Assembly (NCBI RefSeq): GCF_002284565.1
Contig: NZ_NPKI01000033.1
Coordinates: forward strand, 62,001-126,000
From: Mesorhizobium mediterraneum
GTDB lineage: Bacteria > Pseudomonadota > Alphaproteobacteria > Rhizobiales > Rhizobiaceae
DNA: 64,000 bases
Reading direction: 5' to 3'
Shown: in pieces, positions 1 to 8,754 of the stretch
Layout of the letters: each line of letters starts with the position of its first letter
Position numbering within the stretch: the first letter of the stretch is position 1
Translations under genes and position numbers: made by a program
The notes under the pieces: generated by a model
Told to the model about the DNA's origin: nothing
The model's input: only the letters and a program-made list of their open reading frames with translations
Database searches by the model: none

Positions 1-1859
1 ATGACGGTCTGGCCGAAATAGGGATTGCCCGGCTGCACATCATAGGTCAGCACGAAGCGAACCGCGCCCTGGCCGATATAGGAGCTGAAGCGGTCGACAT
101 CGGAATTGCCGACCAGAGCCCGCTGCTCGAAGCGCTCCATCTGGTCCCGGGTCTCGGCGATCGAGGAGTTCTGCGGCAGGTTCCAGTCGACGATCAGTTC
201 CGGCCGGTCGGATGGTGGAAAGAACTGCTGCTGGACGAGGCCGAAGCCGGCCAGCGAAGCCCCGAACAACAGCACGGTTGCGATGATGGTCAGCCAGTGA
301 TGACGCACCGAGCCGACGAGGATGCGTCGGAACAGCGCGGTGAAGCGGCCGGGCTTTTCATGATGCTGCTTCATCGTCGCCGGCAGGATGGTGACGCCGA
401 GCAGCGGTGCAAACAGCACCGCGACGATCCATGACACCAGCAGCGACACGGCGATGACGACGAACAGCGTGAATGTGTATTCGCCGGCGGCGCTGTTGTT
501 GAGGCCGATCGGGATGAAGCCGGCGACCGTCACCAGCGTGCCGGTCAGCATCGGGAAAGCGGTCGAGGTGTAGACATAGGTCGCCGCCTTGCGCAGATTG
601 TCGCCGACTTCCAGCCGCGCCACCATCATCTCCACCGCGATCATGGCGTCGTCGACCAGCAGGCCGAGCGAGATAATCAGCGCGCCGAGCGAAATGCGCT
701 GCAGCGATATGCCGAGATAGGCCATGACCGTGAAGGTGATGGCCAGCACCAGCGGGATCGACAGCGCCACCACAAATCCGGCGCGCATGCCGAGGCTGAT
801 GAAGGACACGGCAAGCACGATGGCGACCGCCTCGAACAGGGCGCGGGTGAAGCCTGAAACCGCCTCCTCGACGATGACAGGCTGGTCGGCGACCAGATGC
901 ACGCCGACGCCGATTGGCAGGTCGGCCAGCACCTTATTCATCTCCTCGTGCAGGGCCTCGCCGAACTCCAGCAGATTGGCGTTGGGCTTCATGCCGATGG
1001 CGAGGCCGATCGCGTCCTGCCCGTTGAAGCGGAACAAGGCCGTCGGCGGGTCGACATAGCCGCGCGAAATCGTCGCCACGTCGCTCAGCCGGAAGAAGCG
1101 ATCGTTGACGCGCAAATTGATGGCGCGAAGGCTCTCTTCCGAGGTGAACTGGCCGCTCACACGCACGCTGATGCGCTCCGGCCCGGACTGGATGACGCCG
1201 GACGGCGTGATCGCGTTCTGCGCCTGCAGGCTGGCCACGATCGCCTGCTGGTTGAGGCCGAGAGCCGCGATCTGGCGGGTCGAGAATTCGAGGTAGATCG
1301 CTTCGTCCCGGGCACCGACCAGATCGACCTTGCCGGCATTCGGCACGGCCAGGATCTTTGTCCTGACATCCTCGACATAGTCGCGCAACTGGCGCGGCGT
1401 CAGCCCGTCGGCGGTGAAGGCATAGATGTTGCCGTAGACGTCGCCGAAGCGGTCGTTGAAGAACGGTCCCTGCACGCCTTGCGGAAACTGCGCCCAGATG
1501 TCGTTGACCATGTTGCGCACCTGCAGCCAGGTCGGCACGACATCGCGCGCCCTGGTCGTCGGCTTCAAGTTGACGAAGATGACGGTCTTGCCGGCGGAGG
1601 TGACGGATTTGGTATAGTCGAGGCTGTCGAGCTCTTCGAGCTTCTTCTCGATGCGGTCGGTGACCTGCCGCACCGTCTCGTTGACCGATGCGCCGGGCCA
1701 GTTGGCCTGGATGACCATAGTCTTGATGGTGAAGGCGGGGTCTTCCTCTCGGCCGAGATTGAGATAGGCAAAGACGCCGGCCACGACGAAGACCAGCATG
1801 AAATACCACACCAGCGAACGATGGCTCAGCGCCCAATCGGAGAGGTTGAAGCCCTTCAT
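1..1859 (-). CDS. RND efflux transporter, inner-membrane pump subunit (partial)
   Basis: Proton-driven inner-membrane subunit of a tripartite RND (AcrB/HAE1-type) efflux pump. The gene reads leftward and leaves the window, so only the first 619 residues are present: one N-terminal membrane segment (about 16-36), the first large periplasmic porter loop (about 40-330), a block of membrane helices and the beginning of the second loop. The paired aspartates of the TM4 proton relay are present (D403-D404, codons at 648-653). Its ATG overlaps the stop of the upstream adaptor gene by 4 bases, so the two are translationally coupled. Two adaptor genes precede it, as in Pseudomonas TriABC. The substrate cannot be read from the sequence. 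Confidence 0.93.
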   Translation of the reverse strand, partial: MKGFNLSDWALSHRSLVWYFMLVFVVAGVFAYLNLGREEDPAFTIKTMVIQANWPGASVNETVRQVTDRIEKKLEELDSLDYTKSVTSAGKTVIFVNLKPTTRARDVVPTWLQVRNMVNDIWAQFPQGVQGPFFNDRFGDVYGNIYAFTADGLTPRQLRDYVEDVRTKILAVPNAGKVDLVGARDEAIYLEFSTRQIAALGLNQQAIVASLQAQNAITPSGVIQSGPERISVRVSGQFTSEESLRAINLRVNDRFFRLSDVATISRGYVDPPTALFRFNGQDAIGLAIGMKPNANLLEFGEALHEEMNKVLADLPIGVGVHLVADQPVIVEEAVSGFTRALFEAVAIVLAVSFISLGMRAGFVVALSIPLVLAITFTVMAYLGISLQRISLGALIISLGLLVDDAMIAVEMMVARLEVGDNLRKAATYVYTSTAFPMLTGTLVTVAGFIPIGLNNSAAGEYTFTLFVVIAVSLLVSWIVAVLFAPLLGVTILPATMKQHHEKPGRFTALFRRILVGSVRHHWLTIIATVLLFGASLAGFGLVQQQFFPPSDRPELIVDWNLPQNSSIAETRDQMERFEQRALVGNSDVDRFSSYIGQGAVRFVLTYDVQPGNPYFGQTV

Positions 1860-2944
1860 GTAGCCCCTCCCTCAGGGATCTTGACCTTCTGTCCCTCGGT
1901 CAGGCTGTGGACGCCGGCGGTGACGACGCGCATGCCGGCATCGAGGCCCTCGGCGACGGTGAAGTTGGCGGCACCCTTGGCGGCAATTTTGATGTCGCGG
2001 GCACTCACGCTCGACGTCTGCTGGTCGACGATCCAGACTTTTTGTCTGCCGTTCTTCTCCAGCAGCGCCGAAAGCGGCAACTCGATCGTCGGCGCGATCT
2101 TGGCCATGCGGGTCGCCGTCACCGTCGAGCCAAGCCTGAATGCCGGCGGCGGATCGATGAGCGTCAGCCGGATGCGGCGCGTTCGGGTCGAACCTTCGGC
2201 TTGCGGGGCGATCTCGCGCAGCCTGGCTTCGCTGCGTATCGTCGGCAGCGATTGCAGGATGATCTGGAAGGGCGTGCCGACGGCGAGATCGCCGGTCAAC
2301 TGGTCGGGAATGTCGACGACTGCTTCACGCGGGTCGGAGCGCGCCACCGTGACGACGGTCTGGCCGGGCGAGACCGTCTGGCCGACCTCGGCGCCGACGG
2401 CGGTGACCACGCCATCGAAGTCCGAGAACAACCTGGTATAGCCAAGCTGCTCCTGCGATTTGGCAAGGGCCGCATTGGCCCGCTCGATGCCGGCCGCGGC
2501 GGCCTGCCTGGCTTGCTGCGCGGCGTCGAAGACGGCTTGCGAGGTGTTGGCGGCGGCAAGCAACTGGCGCTGGCGCTCCTCGCTGGCGGCGGCGTTGGCA
2601 AATTGCGCCTGCGCGTTGGAGAGTTCCGCCTTCGCCGCCTGCTCGGCAAGCTCCAGCGCCGTCGGATCGAGCGCCGCGATCGTCGTGCCCTTGGTGACGA
2701 TATCGCCGACCTTGACATCGCGGGCGACGACCCGGCCAAGCAGGCGGAAGGCAAGATCGGCGCTGAATTGCGGTTCGACGGATCCGGCGAAGCCGAAGGT
2801 CTCTATGGTGCGTGGCTCGACCACCACCGACAGCACCGGTCGGATGATCTCGGGCGGCTTCTCTTCCGATTGCGAGCAGGCGCCGAGCACCAGCCCAAAC
2901 AGGGCAGGGACAAGCGCGGTAGCGCTGCGCAGGGACCGGTTCAT
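1856..2944 (-). CDS. RND efflux periplasmic adaptor (MFP) lipoprotein, second of two
   Basis: Membrane-fusion (HlyD/AcrA-type) adaptor that links the RND pump to an outer-membrane channel; 362 residues. The start at 2944 is chosen because it begins a signal peptide with a lipobox (LGAC) and overlaps the stop of the preceding adaptor gene by 4 bases; the open frame runs further upstream but those residues lack adaptor character. An Ala/Gln-rich coiled-coil hairpin with many heptads lies around residues 80-165, flanked by lipoyl half-motifs (one near VGDIVTKGTTIAALDP), followed by beta-barrel domains. It sits between a first adaptor gene and the pump gene, which suggests that two different adaptors serve one pump. 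Confidence 0.9.
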   Translation of the reverse strand: MNRSLRSATALVPALFGLVLGACSQSEEKPPEIIRPVLSVVVEPRTIETFGFAGSVEPQFSADLAFRLLGRVVARDVKVGDIVTKGTTIAALDPTALELAEQAAKAELSNAQAQFANAAASEERQRQLLAAANTSQAVFDAAQQARQAAAAGIERANAALAKSQEQLGYTRLFSDFDGVVTAVGAEVGQTVSPGQTVVTVARSDPREAVVDIPDQLTGDLAVGTPFQIILQSLPTIRSEARLREIAPQAEGSTRTRRIRLTLIDPPPAFRLGSTVTATRMAKIAPTIELPLSALLEKNGRQKVWIVDQQTSSVSARDIKIAAKGAANFTVAEGLDAGMRVVTAGVHSLTEGQKVKIPEGGAT

Positions 2945-4086
2945 TGCCCCGCTCCCGCTATCTCGACGGTCTGGCCGGGGCTGAGCAACTGGCCGCCGGC
3001 GGTGACGACGGTTTGGCCTGCCTCCAGTCCCTTGTCGATGACGACCGAGCCGGATCCAAAGGCAAGCACCTCCACCTGTGCCGTTGTCACTGCCTTGGTC
3101 GATTGATCTACGACCCAGACGGCCGGCTTGCCGTCGCTCAAGGTCAATGCCTGCCACGGCAGGATCACTGCTTTCAACGGCTGGGCGCTGACCGAGCCGA
3201 TGACGGCCGCGCCCAGCGGCATGCCTGCGGGCGTGTCGGGAATGGCGACCTTGACCCGGATCGAGCCTGAAGCCGGATCGACCGCTGGCGAGATTTCGCG
3301 CACCTTGCCCATCGCCTTGATCTGCGGATCCGACAACAGTGTGATTGTCACCGCCGGTGCTGCCGGCGTCTTGGCGACCAGCGTTTCCTCTACGTTGAAG
3401 ACCGCATCGCGGTCGCCGTCCTCGGCAAGGGTGAAGACGGTCTGCGCCGCCTGCACCACCTGCCCTGCTTCGACCTGGCGCACTGTGATCACGCCTGCCG
3501 CACCCGCCTTGAGTTCGGTGAAGGAAAGGTTCTCTTTTGCATTGGCGAGCGCGCTTTGAGCGGCATCGACGCTGCCTCGCGCCACCTTCGACGCCTGCTC
3601 GGCCGCATCATAGTCGCGCCTGGTGGTGTAGCCCCGGGCAAGCAGTGTCTTTTGCCGTTCGAAGGCAGCGGCGGCCTGGGTCAATTGCGCCTGCGCGGCG
3701 TCGAGATCGGCTTGCGCCGAGCGCAGGTCAAATTCCTGTTCCTGTGGATCGATGCGGGCAAGCACGGCGCCTTGATCGACATGCTGGCCGACATCGACAA
3801 GCCGTTCGGCGACGCGGCCGCCGACTCGGAACGACAGATTGTTCAGCGTGCGCGCCGCGATCGCGCCGGTGAGCGAAGTCCTTGGCGCATAGTTGGCGAT
3901 CGCCACCGTCTCGGTGCGCACCATGACCGGCAATTTATTCGCCGCCGCCTCCTGCTTCTGGCAGCCGGCCAGAAGCAAAGGCAGCGTTGCCATCGCGCAG
4001 GCAAGAATTGTGGATGCAGGAAAAGACAAATGGCTGGGGGTTTTGACCGATGGCGGCGAGGCGGACGATGTCGCGTTCCTGCTCAT
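2941..4086 (-). CDS. RND efflux periplasmic adaptor (MFP) lipoprotein, first of two
   Basis: First adaptor of the efflux operon, 381 residues. The start at 4086 is preferred over an in-frame start at 4134 because GAGGGAG lies just upstream and because it gives a normal lipoprotein signal sequence with lipobox LLAGC near residue 43. A lipoyl half-motif (VDVGQHVDQGAVLARIDP) is followed by an Ala/Gln-rich hairpin and barrel domains. The 3' end overlaps the second adaptor by 4 bases. No TetR/AcrR-type repressor gene is adjacent. The two adaptors clearly differ in sequence, so this is not a simple recent duplication. Confidence 0.9.
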   Translation of the reverse strand: MSRNATSSASPPSVKTPSHLSFPASTILACAMATLPLLLAGCQKQEAAANKLPVMVRTETVAIANYAPRTSLTGAIAARTLNNLSFRVGGRVAERLVDVGQHVDQGAVLARIDPQEQEFDLRSAQADLDAAQAQLTQAAAAFERQKTLLARGYTTRRDYDAAEQASKVARGSVDAAQSALANAKENLSFTELKAGAAGVITVRQVEAGQVVQAAQTVFTLAEDGDRDAVFNVEETLVAKTPAAPAVTITLLSDPQIKAMGKVREISPAVDPASGSIRVKVAIPDTPAGMPLGAAVIGSVSAQPLKAVILPWQALTLSDGKPAVWVVDQSTKAVTTAQVEVLAFGSGSVVIDKGLEAGQTVVTAGGQLLSPGQTVEIAGAGQ

Positions 4087-4336
4087 GGCTCCCTCAACCG
4101 CGCGGGCCGCTCTACGGCAAGACGGCGCGGACAATGGCGAGGATAATTGATCCCCGCGAAAAGGAAACCTCTTCTCGTACGCGTATAGGCGGTTTGTTTA
4201 AGCCGCCAGTGAACGCAACGGCAGCAGGCCCAATGGCCCGCCGCCAGTGCCAACTTGAGGAAAACGTGAAATAAGGCCAGAACAATTCCCGGCAGTCATC
4301 CAAACAAGAACGGGCGCCGGCCCGGCGAGGGACATC
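4087..4336. promoter_or_regulatory. Divergent intergenic region between efflux operon and gabT
   Basis: A 250-base gap that must hold the promoters for the leftward efflux operon and the rightward gabT. It contains an 8-base palindrome TACGCGTA (4178-4185) and a hairpin GGCGGTTT/AAGCCGCC with a GTTT loop (4188-4207). Either could be an operator, but no regulator gene is adjacent to assign it. No convincing -35/-10 pair was found. Confidence 0.4.
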
Positions 4337-5614
4337 ATGAAGAATTCAGCCATCTCCGAACGTAAGAACCAGTCCATCTCTCGCGGCGTCGGCATGACCA
4401 CGCAGATCTATGCCGACCGCGCCGAAAACTCGGAAATCTGGGATGTCGAGGGCCGTCGCTATATCGACTTCTCGTCCGGTATCGCCGTCGTCAACACCGG
4501 CCATCGTCACCCAAAGGTGATCGAGGCGGTCAAGGCGCAGCTCGACCGTTTCACCCATACCTGCCACCAGGTGGTGCCCTATGAGAGCTATGTCAGACTG
4601 GCCGAACGGCTGAACGGAATGCTGCCGGGCAAGTTCGACAAGAAGACGATCTTCGTCACCACCGGCGCCGAGGCGGTGGAGAACGCCATCAAGATCGCCC
4701 GCAACGCCACCGGCCGCCCGGCGGTCATCGCCTTTGCCGGCGGCTTCCATGGCCGCACCTTCATGGGCATGGCGCTGACCGGCAAGGTCGTGCCCTACAA
4801 GGTCGGCTTCGGCGCCATGCCGGCCGATGTCTTCCACGCGCCGTTCCCGGTGGCGCTGCACGGGGTCTCGGTCGCCGATTCGCTGGCCGCGCTCGACCGG
4901 CTGTTCAAGGCCGATATCGATCCGGCCCGTGTCGCCGCCATCATCGTCGAGCCGGTGCAGGGCGAGGGCGGCTTCTACGAGGCACCGCGCGACTTCATGA
5001 CGGCACTGCGCAAGATCTGCGACCAGCACGGCATGCTGTTGATCGCCGACGAGGTGCAGACCGGCTTCGCCCGCACCGGAAAAATGTTCGCCATGGATCA
5101 CCACGAAGTGGCGCCCGACATCACCACAATGGCCAAGAGCCTGGCCGGAGGCTTCCCGCTGTCGGCGGTCACCGGCCGCGCCGAGATCATGGATGCGCCG
5201 AACCCCGGCGGGCTCGGCGGCACCTATGGCGGCAGCCCGATCGGCGTCGCCGCGGCGCATGCCGTGCTCGACGTGATCGAAGAGGAAAAGCTCTGCGACC
5301 GCGCCAACACGCTGGGCAACCGGCTGAAGCAGCGGCTGCAATCGATCCGCGACGATGCGCCGGAGATCGTCGATATCAGAGGCCCCGGCTTCATGAACGC
5401 CGTCGAGTTCAACGATGTGAAGAAGGGCTTGCCGTCGGCCGAGATCGCCAATGCGGTCAGGCTCAAGGCGCTCGACAAGGGCCTGATCCTGCTCACCTGC
5501 GGCGTCTACGGCAATGTCATCCGCTTCCTGGCGCCGATCACCATCCAGGACGGCGTCATGAACGAAGCGCTCGATATCCTGGAAAGCTCGATCCGCGAGG
5601 TCCGCGCCGCCTGA
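4337..5614 (+). CDS. gabT: 4-aminobutyrate--2-oxoglutarate aminotransferase
   Basis: PLP enzyme that moves the amino group of GABA to 2-oxoglutarate, giving succinate semialdehyde and glutamate; cytosolic. At 425 residues it has the normal length of class-III omega-aminotransferases. Visible signatures are the cofactor phosphate-binding TTGAEAVENA (108-117), the D-E-V-Q segment at 238-241 whose aspartate contacts the PLP ring, and the Schiff-base lysine K267 in TTMAKSLAGGFPL. The start at 4337 follows a GAGGGA Shine-Dalgarno. The gene stands alone with no adjacent gabD, and is convergent with the flavoprotein gene only 9 bases downstream. Specificity could extend to related omega-amino acids. 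Confidence 0.92.
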   Translation: MKNSAISERKNQSISRGVGMTTQIYADRAENSEIWDVEGRRYIDFSSGIAVVNTGHRHPKVIEAVKAQLDRFTHTCHQVVPYESYVRLAERLNGMLPGKFDKKTIFVTTGAEAVENAIKIARNATGRPAVIAFAGGFHGRTFMGMALTGKVVPYKVGFGAMPADVFHAPFPVALHGVSVADSLAALDRLFKADIDPARVAAIIVEPVQGEGGFYEAPRDFMTALRKICDQHGMLLIADEVQTGFARTGKMFAMDHHEVAPDITTMAKSLAGGFPLSAVTGRAEIMDAPNPGGLGGTYGGSPIGVAAAHAVLDVIEEEKLCDRANTLGNRLKQRLQSIRDDAPEIVDIRGPGFMNAVEFNDVKKGLPSAEIANAVRLKALDKGLILLTCGVYGNVIRFLAPITIQDGVMNEALDILESSIREVRAA

Positions 5615-5623
5615 GCGGTAATC

Positions 5624-6877
5624 CTATTCAGCGGCGCGGACAGGCTCTTCCTGCTGGAAGGCGGCGAGCGCCGCCTTCAGTCCGTCGGGCCCGGTCGCGA
5701 CCATCTGCGGCGTTGGCGAGAAGCCGGCGCCGAGCATCTTGCGGCCAAGCATATGGTCGCCCGGCCGGTTGACCGATTCGATGCCGAGCAGACGATTTCC
5801 AGCATAGTGATAGATCGAGAACCTGTTCTCGTTGACCTCGCCCAGCACGACATGGCTGTCGCCGCCCGAAATCAGGCCGACCATCTGCAGCTTCATGTCG
5901 CCGATGTCGGACCAGAACCACGGCACCGCCGCGAAGCCGTCCGCATGGCCGAGGATGGTGCGGGCGGCAAGACGCGCCTGGTCGGTCGCATTCTGCACCG
6001 ATTCCAGCCGCACGTCGCCGCCGGTCAGCCAGTGCCGGTAGGAGGCGGCATCGCCGATGGCGAGGATTTCGGGCATCGAGGTGCGCATTTGCTGGTCGAC
6101 GCGGATGCCGTTGGCGATGGTGATGCCTGCAGCTTGCGCCAGCTCGACATTGGGCACGACGCCGATGCCGATGATGACCATCTGCGCCGGCAGGCGCTCG
6201 CCGTTCGAGCTGACAGCGACCGAGACATGGCCGCTCTCACCTTCGAGCCGCGCAATGGTGGTTCCGGTGAGGATGCGCACACCAGTCGCTTCCAGCCGCT
6301 GCCGCACATGGCTCGCGATGATCGGCGCCACCGCCCGGCCAAGCAGCCGGTCGATCGCCTCGACCACGGTGACCTTGCGGCCGGCCGCTTTGAGCGTCGC
6401 GGCGATCTCCAGCCCGATGAAGCCGCCGCCTAAGATGACGACATCCTCGCTCTGCGCGCTCAATTCACGGATCAGGCGCGCGTCGGCGAGCGAGCGCAGC
6501 GACACAACGCCTGAAAAATCCGAACCCGGCAGCGGCAGGATACGCGGTCGCGAACCGGTCGCCAGGATGAGCCGGTCGAAAGGCAGCACGCCACCACCTG
6601 ATATTTCCAGCCTGCGTCCGCCGGCATCGATGCGATCGATGCGGACACCCGGCCGGTAGTCGATCGCGCTGCCGGTATAAAAGGCCTCGCCGCGCAGCGG
6701 CTGCGGTTTGGCCTCTTGATCCTTGATGAAGGTCTTCGACAGCGGCGGCTTGTGGTAGGGCAGTTCGTTCTCGTCGCTGACGAGGATCACGGGCCCCTCG
6801 TAACCGTCCTCGCGCAGGCTGGCGGCCGCTTGCACGCCCGCATGACCCGCACCGACAATGACCACACCGTTTTTCAT
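5624..6877 (-). CDS. NAD(P)/FAD-dependent ferredoxin reductase-like oxidoreductase
   Basis: Flavoprotein of the rhodocoxin/putidaredoxin reductase type, which passes electrons from NAD(P)H to small 2Fe-2S ferredoxins; 417 residues. The start at 6877 places the FAD-binding GxGxxG at residues 9-14 (VGAGHAG); the open frame continues 156 bases upstream without domain character. A second dinucleotide fold begins at VVILGGGFIGLEIAA and the FAD ribityl motif is ILAIGDAAS; a C-terminal reductase domain follows. It is divergent from the iron operon, sharing a 447-base intergenic region that contains an Irr box, so it could be the electron donor to the Bfd ferredoxin encoded there. That role is inferred. 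Confidence 0.85.
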   Translation of the reverse strand: MKNGVVIVGAGHAGVQAAASLREDGYEGPVILVSDENELPYHKPPLSKTFIKDQEAKPQPLRGEAFYTGSAIDYRPGVRIDRIDAGGRRLEISGGGVLPFDRLILATGSRPRILPLPGSDFSGVVSLRSLADARLIRELSAQSEDVVILGGGFIGLEIAATLKAAGRKVTVVEAIDRLLGRAVAPIIASHVRQRLEATGVRILTGTTIARLEGESGHVSVAVSSNGERLPAQMVIIGIGVVPNVELAQAAGITIANGIRVDQQMRTSMPEILAIGDAASYRHWLTGGDVRLESVQNATDQARLAARTILGHADGFAAVPWFWSDIGDMKLQMVGLISGGDSHVVLGEVNENRFSIYHYAGNRLLGIESVNRPGDHMLGRKMLGAGFSPTPQMVATGPDGLKAALAAFQQEEPVRAAE

Positions 6878-7026
6878 CGCAGCCCCAATTCCTTGATCCA
6901 AGTCTAGGACGTCTCGCCAAGTGGCAATTGTCTGACGCCGCCGCAAGACCGCCTTTGCGGGTCGCACCCGGAATGGCGGTCCGCCAAGAGTGCTGTTCAA
7001 TGACGGCACAATATATGCGGCTAAAG

Positions 7027-7055
7027 TTGACACTCGCAGTTTAGAATAATTCTAA
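7027..7055 (+). promoter_or_regulatory. Putative promoter of the iron operon, overlapped by the Irr box
   Basis: TTGACA at 7027-7032 is a perfect -35 hexamer. At 16-18 bases downstream, TTCTAA/TCTAAA (7050-7056) could serve as -10. The -10 and most of the spacer lie inside the Irr-box palindrome, so a bound regulator would block RNA polymerase. The match to -35 is strong and the match to -10 is modest. Confidence 0.5.
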
Positions 7056-7058
7056 ACT
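7038..7058. promoter_or_regulatory. Irr box (iron control element, ICE)
   Basis: A perfect 21-base palindrome: half-site AGTTTAGAAT and its exact inverse around a single central A at 7048. It contains the TTTAGAA...TTCTAAA pattern of the iron control element bound by Irr in Rhizobiales. It lies between the leftward ferredoxin-reductase gene and the rightward imelysin-Bfd-Bfr genes. An irr gene is present at 41233-41664. Identification rests on motif match and on the iron-related function of the downstream genes. Confidence 0.8.
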
Positions 7059-7188
7059 ATTGTTTCGATTGGCTTTTCTTTCTGAAATTGATTGACTTCC
7101 GGCGCCTTCATCGCTTTATGGAAGCTTGCGTGTCAAGCGCATCCCTTTGATGTCTGGGCCTTGAACCCTTTCGATTGGAGGCATTTCG

Positions 7189-7302
7189 ATGTCTTTCTTC
7201 CGCGAACCGCGCTATGTCGCGGCCTGTTTTTCGCCCAATGGCATGGGCTTGCCATGGCGCCGATTGCCTGCCGACGCGCCTTTGGCGCCGGCATTTCACT
7301 GA
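7189..7302 (+). CDS. Possible 37-residue leader ORF upstream of the first imelysin
   Basis: A short frame (starts MSFFREPRYVAACF, ends in His then TGA) preceded by GGAGG seven bases before its ATG, a better ribosome site than many annotated genes here have. It ends 22 bases before the imelysin start, inside the transcript expected from the Irr-controlled promoter. It has one Cys and one His and no recognised domain. It may be a translated upstream ORF that influences imelysin translation, or a chance frame. Comparison with related genomes would decide. Confidence 0.3.
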   Translation: MSFFREPRYVAACFSPNGMGLPWRRLPADAPLAPAFH

Positions 7303-7324
7303 ATTCCCGAGGGAGATGACAATC

Positions 7325-8626
7325 ATGAGAGCGATGATCACGGCGCGATATGGCAGCAGGCTTGCAGCGATCGGCGCCACGGCGGCATTGACGGCGGCGA
7401 TATTCGTGTTGCCGGCCAAGGCGGAAACCGATGCCAAGGCGGTCATCAAGACCTATTCCGATATTGCGCTCGCCAAATATGAAGATTCGCTGACCACGGC
7501 ACAGGCGCTCGACAAGGCCGTCGACGCGCTGATCGCCAAGCCTTCGGCGGAAACGCTGACTGCCGCCCGAGAGGCCTGGAAGGCGTCGCGCGTTCCTTAT
7601 CAGCAGACCGAAGTCTACCGCTTCGGCAACGCCATCGTCGACGACTGGGAAGGCAAGGTGAATGCCTGGCCGCTGGACGAAGGCCTGATCGACTATGTCG
7701 CCGCCGGCTACGGCACCGAGTCGGACGCCAATGCGCTCTACACCGCCAATGTGATCGCCAACAAGTCGATCGAGATCGACGGCAAGAAGATCGACGCCAC
7801 CAATCTTACTCCGGAATTCCTCTCCTCAACGCTGCAGGAGGCCGGCGGCATCGAGGCCAATGTGGCGACCGGCTATCACGCCATCGAATTCCTGCTGTGG
7901 GGCCAGGACCTGCACGGCACCGGCCCGGGCGCCGGCGAACGGCCCTACACGGACTATGATCTCACCAACTGCACCGGCGGCAATTGCGATCGTCGCGCGC
8001 AGTACCTGAAGTCGGCCAGCGACCTTCTGGTTACCGATCTGCAGGACATGGTCAACGACTGGAAGGAAGGCGGCGCCGCCCGCAAGAATCTTGCCGACGG
8101 CGAGCCGAAAGCCGGCATCTCGACCATCCTCACCGGCATGGGCTCGCTGTCCTATGGCGAACTCGCCGGCGAGCGCATGAAGCTCGGCCTGCTGCTGCAC
8201 GATCCGGAAGAGGAGCATGACTGCTTCTCCGACAACACCTATGATTCTCATCTCTACGATGCCGTCGGCATTCGCGCCGCCTATCGTGGCAGCTACACGC
8301 GTCTCGACGGCACCGTCGTCGAAGGCCCCTCGGTATCCGACATGGTCAAGGAGGCCGATCCGGCGATCGACAAGGAGCTGTCGGACAAGCTGGATGTCAC
8401 CGTCGCCAAGATGGAAGCCATCAAGGCGCGGGCGCTTGGCGGCGAGGCCTATGACCAGCAGATCGGCGAAGGCAACACCGAAGGCAACGCCACCGTGCAG
8501 GCGGCGATCGACGCGCTGGTCGACCAGACCAAGTCGATCGAACGCGCCGTCGGCACCCTGAAACTCAATGCCATTGCCTTCGAGGGGTCGGACAGCCTCG
8601 ATGCGCCAGACAAGGTGTTCCAGTAG
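7325..8626 (+). CDS. Imelysin-family iron-regulated protein (IrpA/M75 type)
   Basis: Secreted imelysin-family protein of 433 residues, a family linked to iron acquisition and once thought to be a peptidase. The start at 7325 is chosen for its spacing from CGAGGGAG; an ATG at 7316 is too close. A signal peptide (about 1-34, cleaving after LPAKA) directs export. The family motif GxHxxE is intact as G183-Y-H185-A-I-E188, with the surrounding FLLWGQD also typical. It is the first full gene after the Irr box, followed after a 128-base gap by bfd and bfr. A role in binding or presenting ferric iron in the periplasm is inferred from the family. Confidence 0.88.
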   Translation: MRAMITARYGSRLAAIGATAALTAAIFVLPAKAETDAKAVIKTYSDIALAKYEDSLTTAQALDKAVDALIAKPSAETLTAAREAWKASRVPYQQTEVYRFGNAIVDDWEGKVNAWPLDEGLIDYVAAGYGTESDANALYTANVIANKSIEIDGKKIDATNLTPEFLSSTLQEAGGIEANVATGYHAIEFLLWGQDLHGTGPGAGERPYTDYDLTNCTGGNCDRRAQYLKSASDLLVTDLQDMVNDWKEGGAARKNLADGEPKAGISTILTGMGSLSYGELAGERMKLGLLLHDPEEEHDCFSDNTYDSHLYDAVGIRAAYRGSYTRLDGTVVEGPSVSDMVKEADPAIDKELSDKLDVTVAKMEAIKARALGGEAYDQQIGEGNTEGNATVQAAIDALVDQTKSIERAVGTLKLNAIAFEGSDSLDAPDKVFQ

Positions 8627-8714
8627 TCATCGATGCCCCGAGCCCGAACCGAGGGTCCGCACAGCACATGAAAAACGGTTTTTGGAATCAGGCTCGACCA
8701 AGAAAATAAGCCAC

Positions 8715-8735
8715 ACGGCGCTGAGCAAGCGCCGT
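8715..8735 (+). terminator. Hairpin between imelysin and bfd
   Basis: ACGGCGCT and AGCGCCGT form an 8-base perfect stem with a 5-base loop, about 90 bases after the imelysin stop and 20 bases before bfd. There is no T-run, so it may be a processing or stabilising hairpin within one transcript and not a full terminator. Confidence 0.35.
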
Positions 8736-8754
8736 CAGCCATACAGAGCAAATA

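Noticed and set aside
897..2441. Long + strand ORF (514 codons) opposite the efflux genes
   Set aside because: Antisense to clearly homologous RND and adaptor genes; its composition is that of a GC-rich shadow frame.
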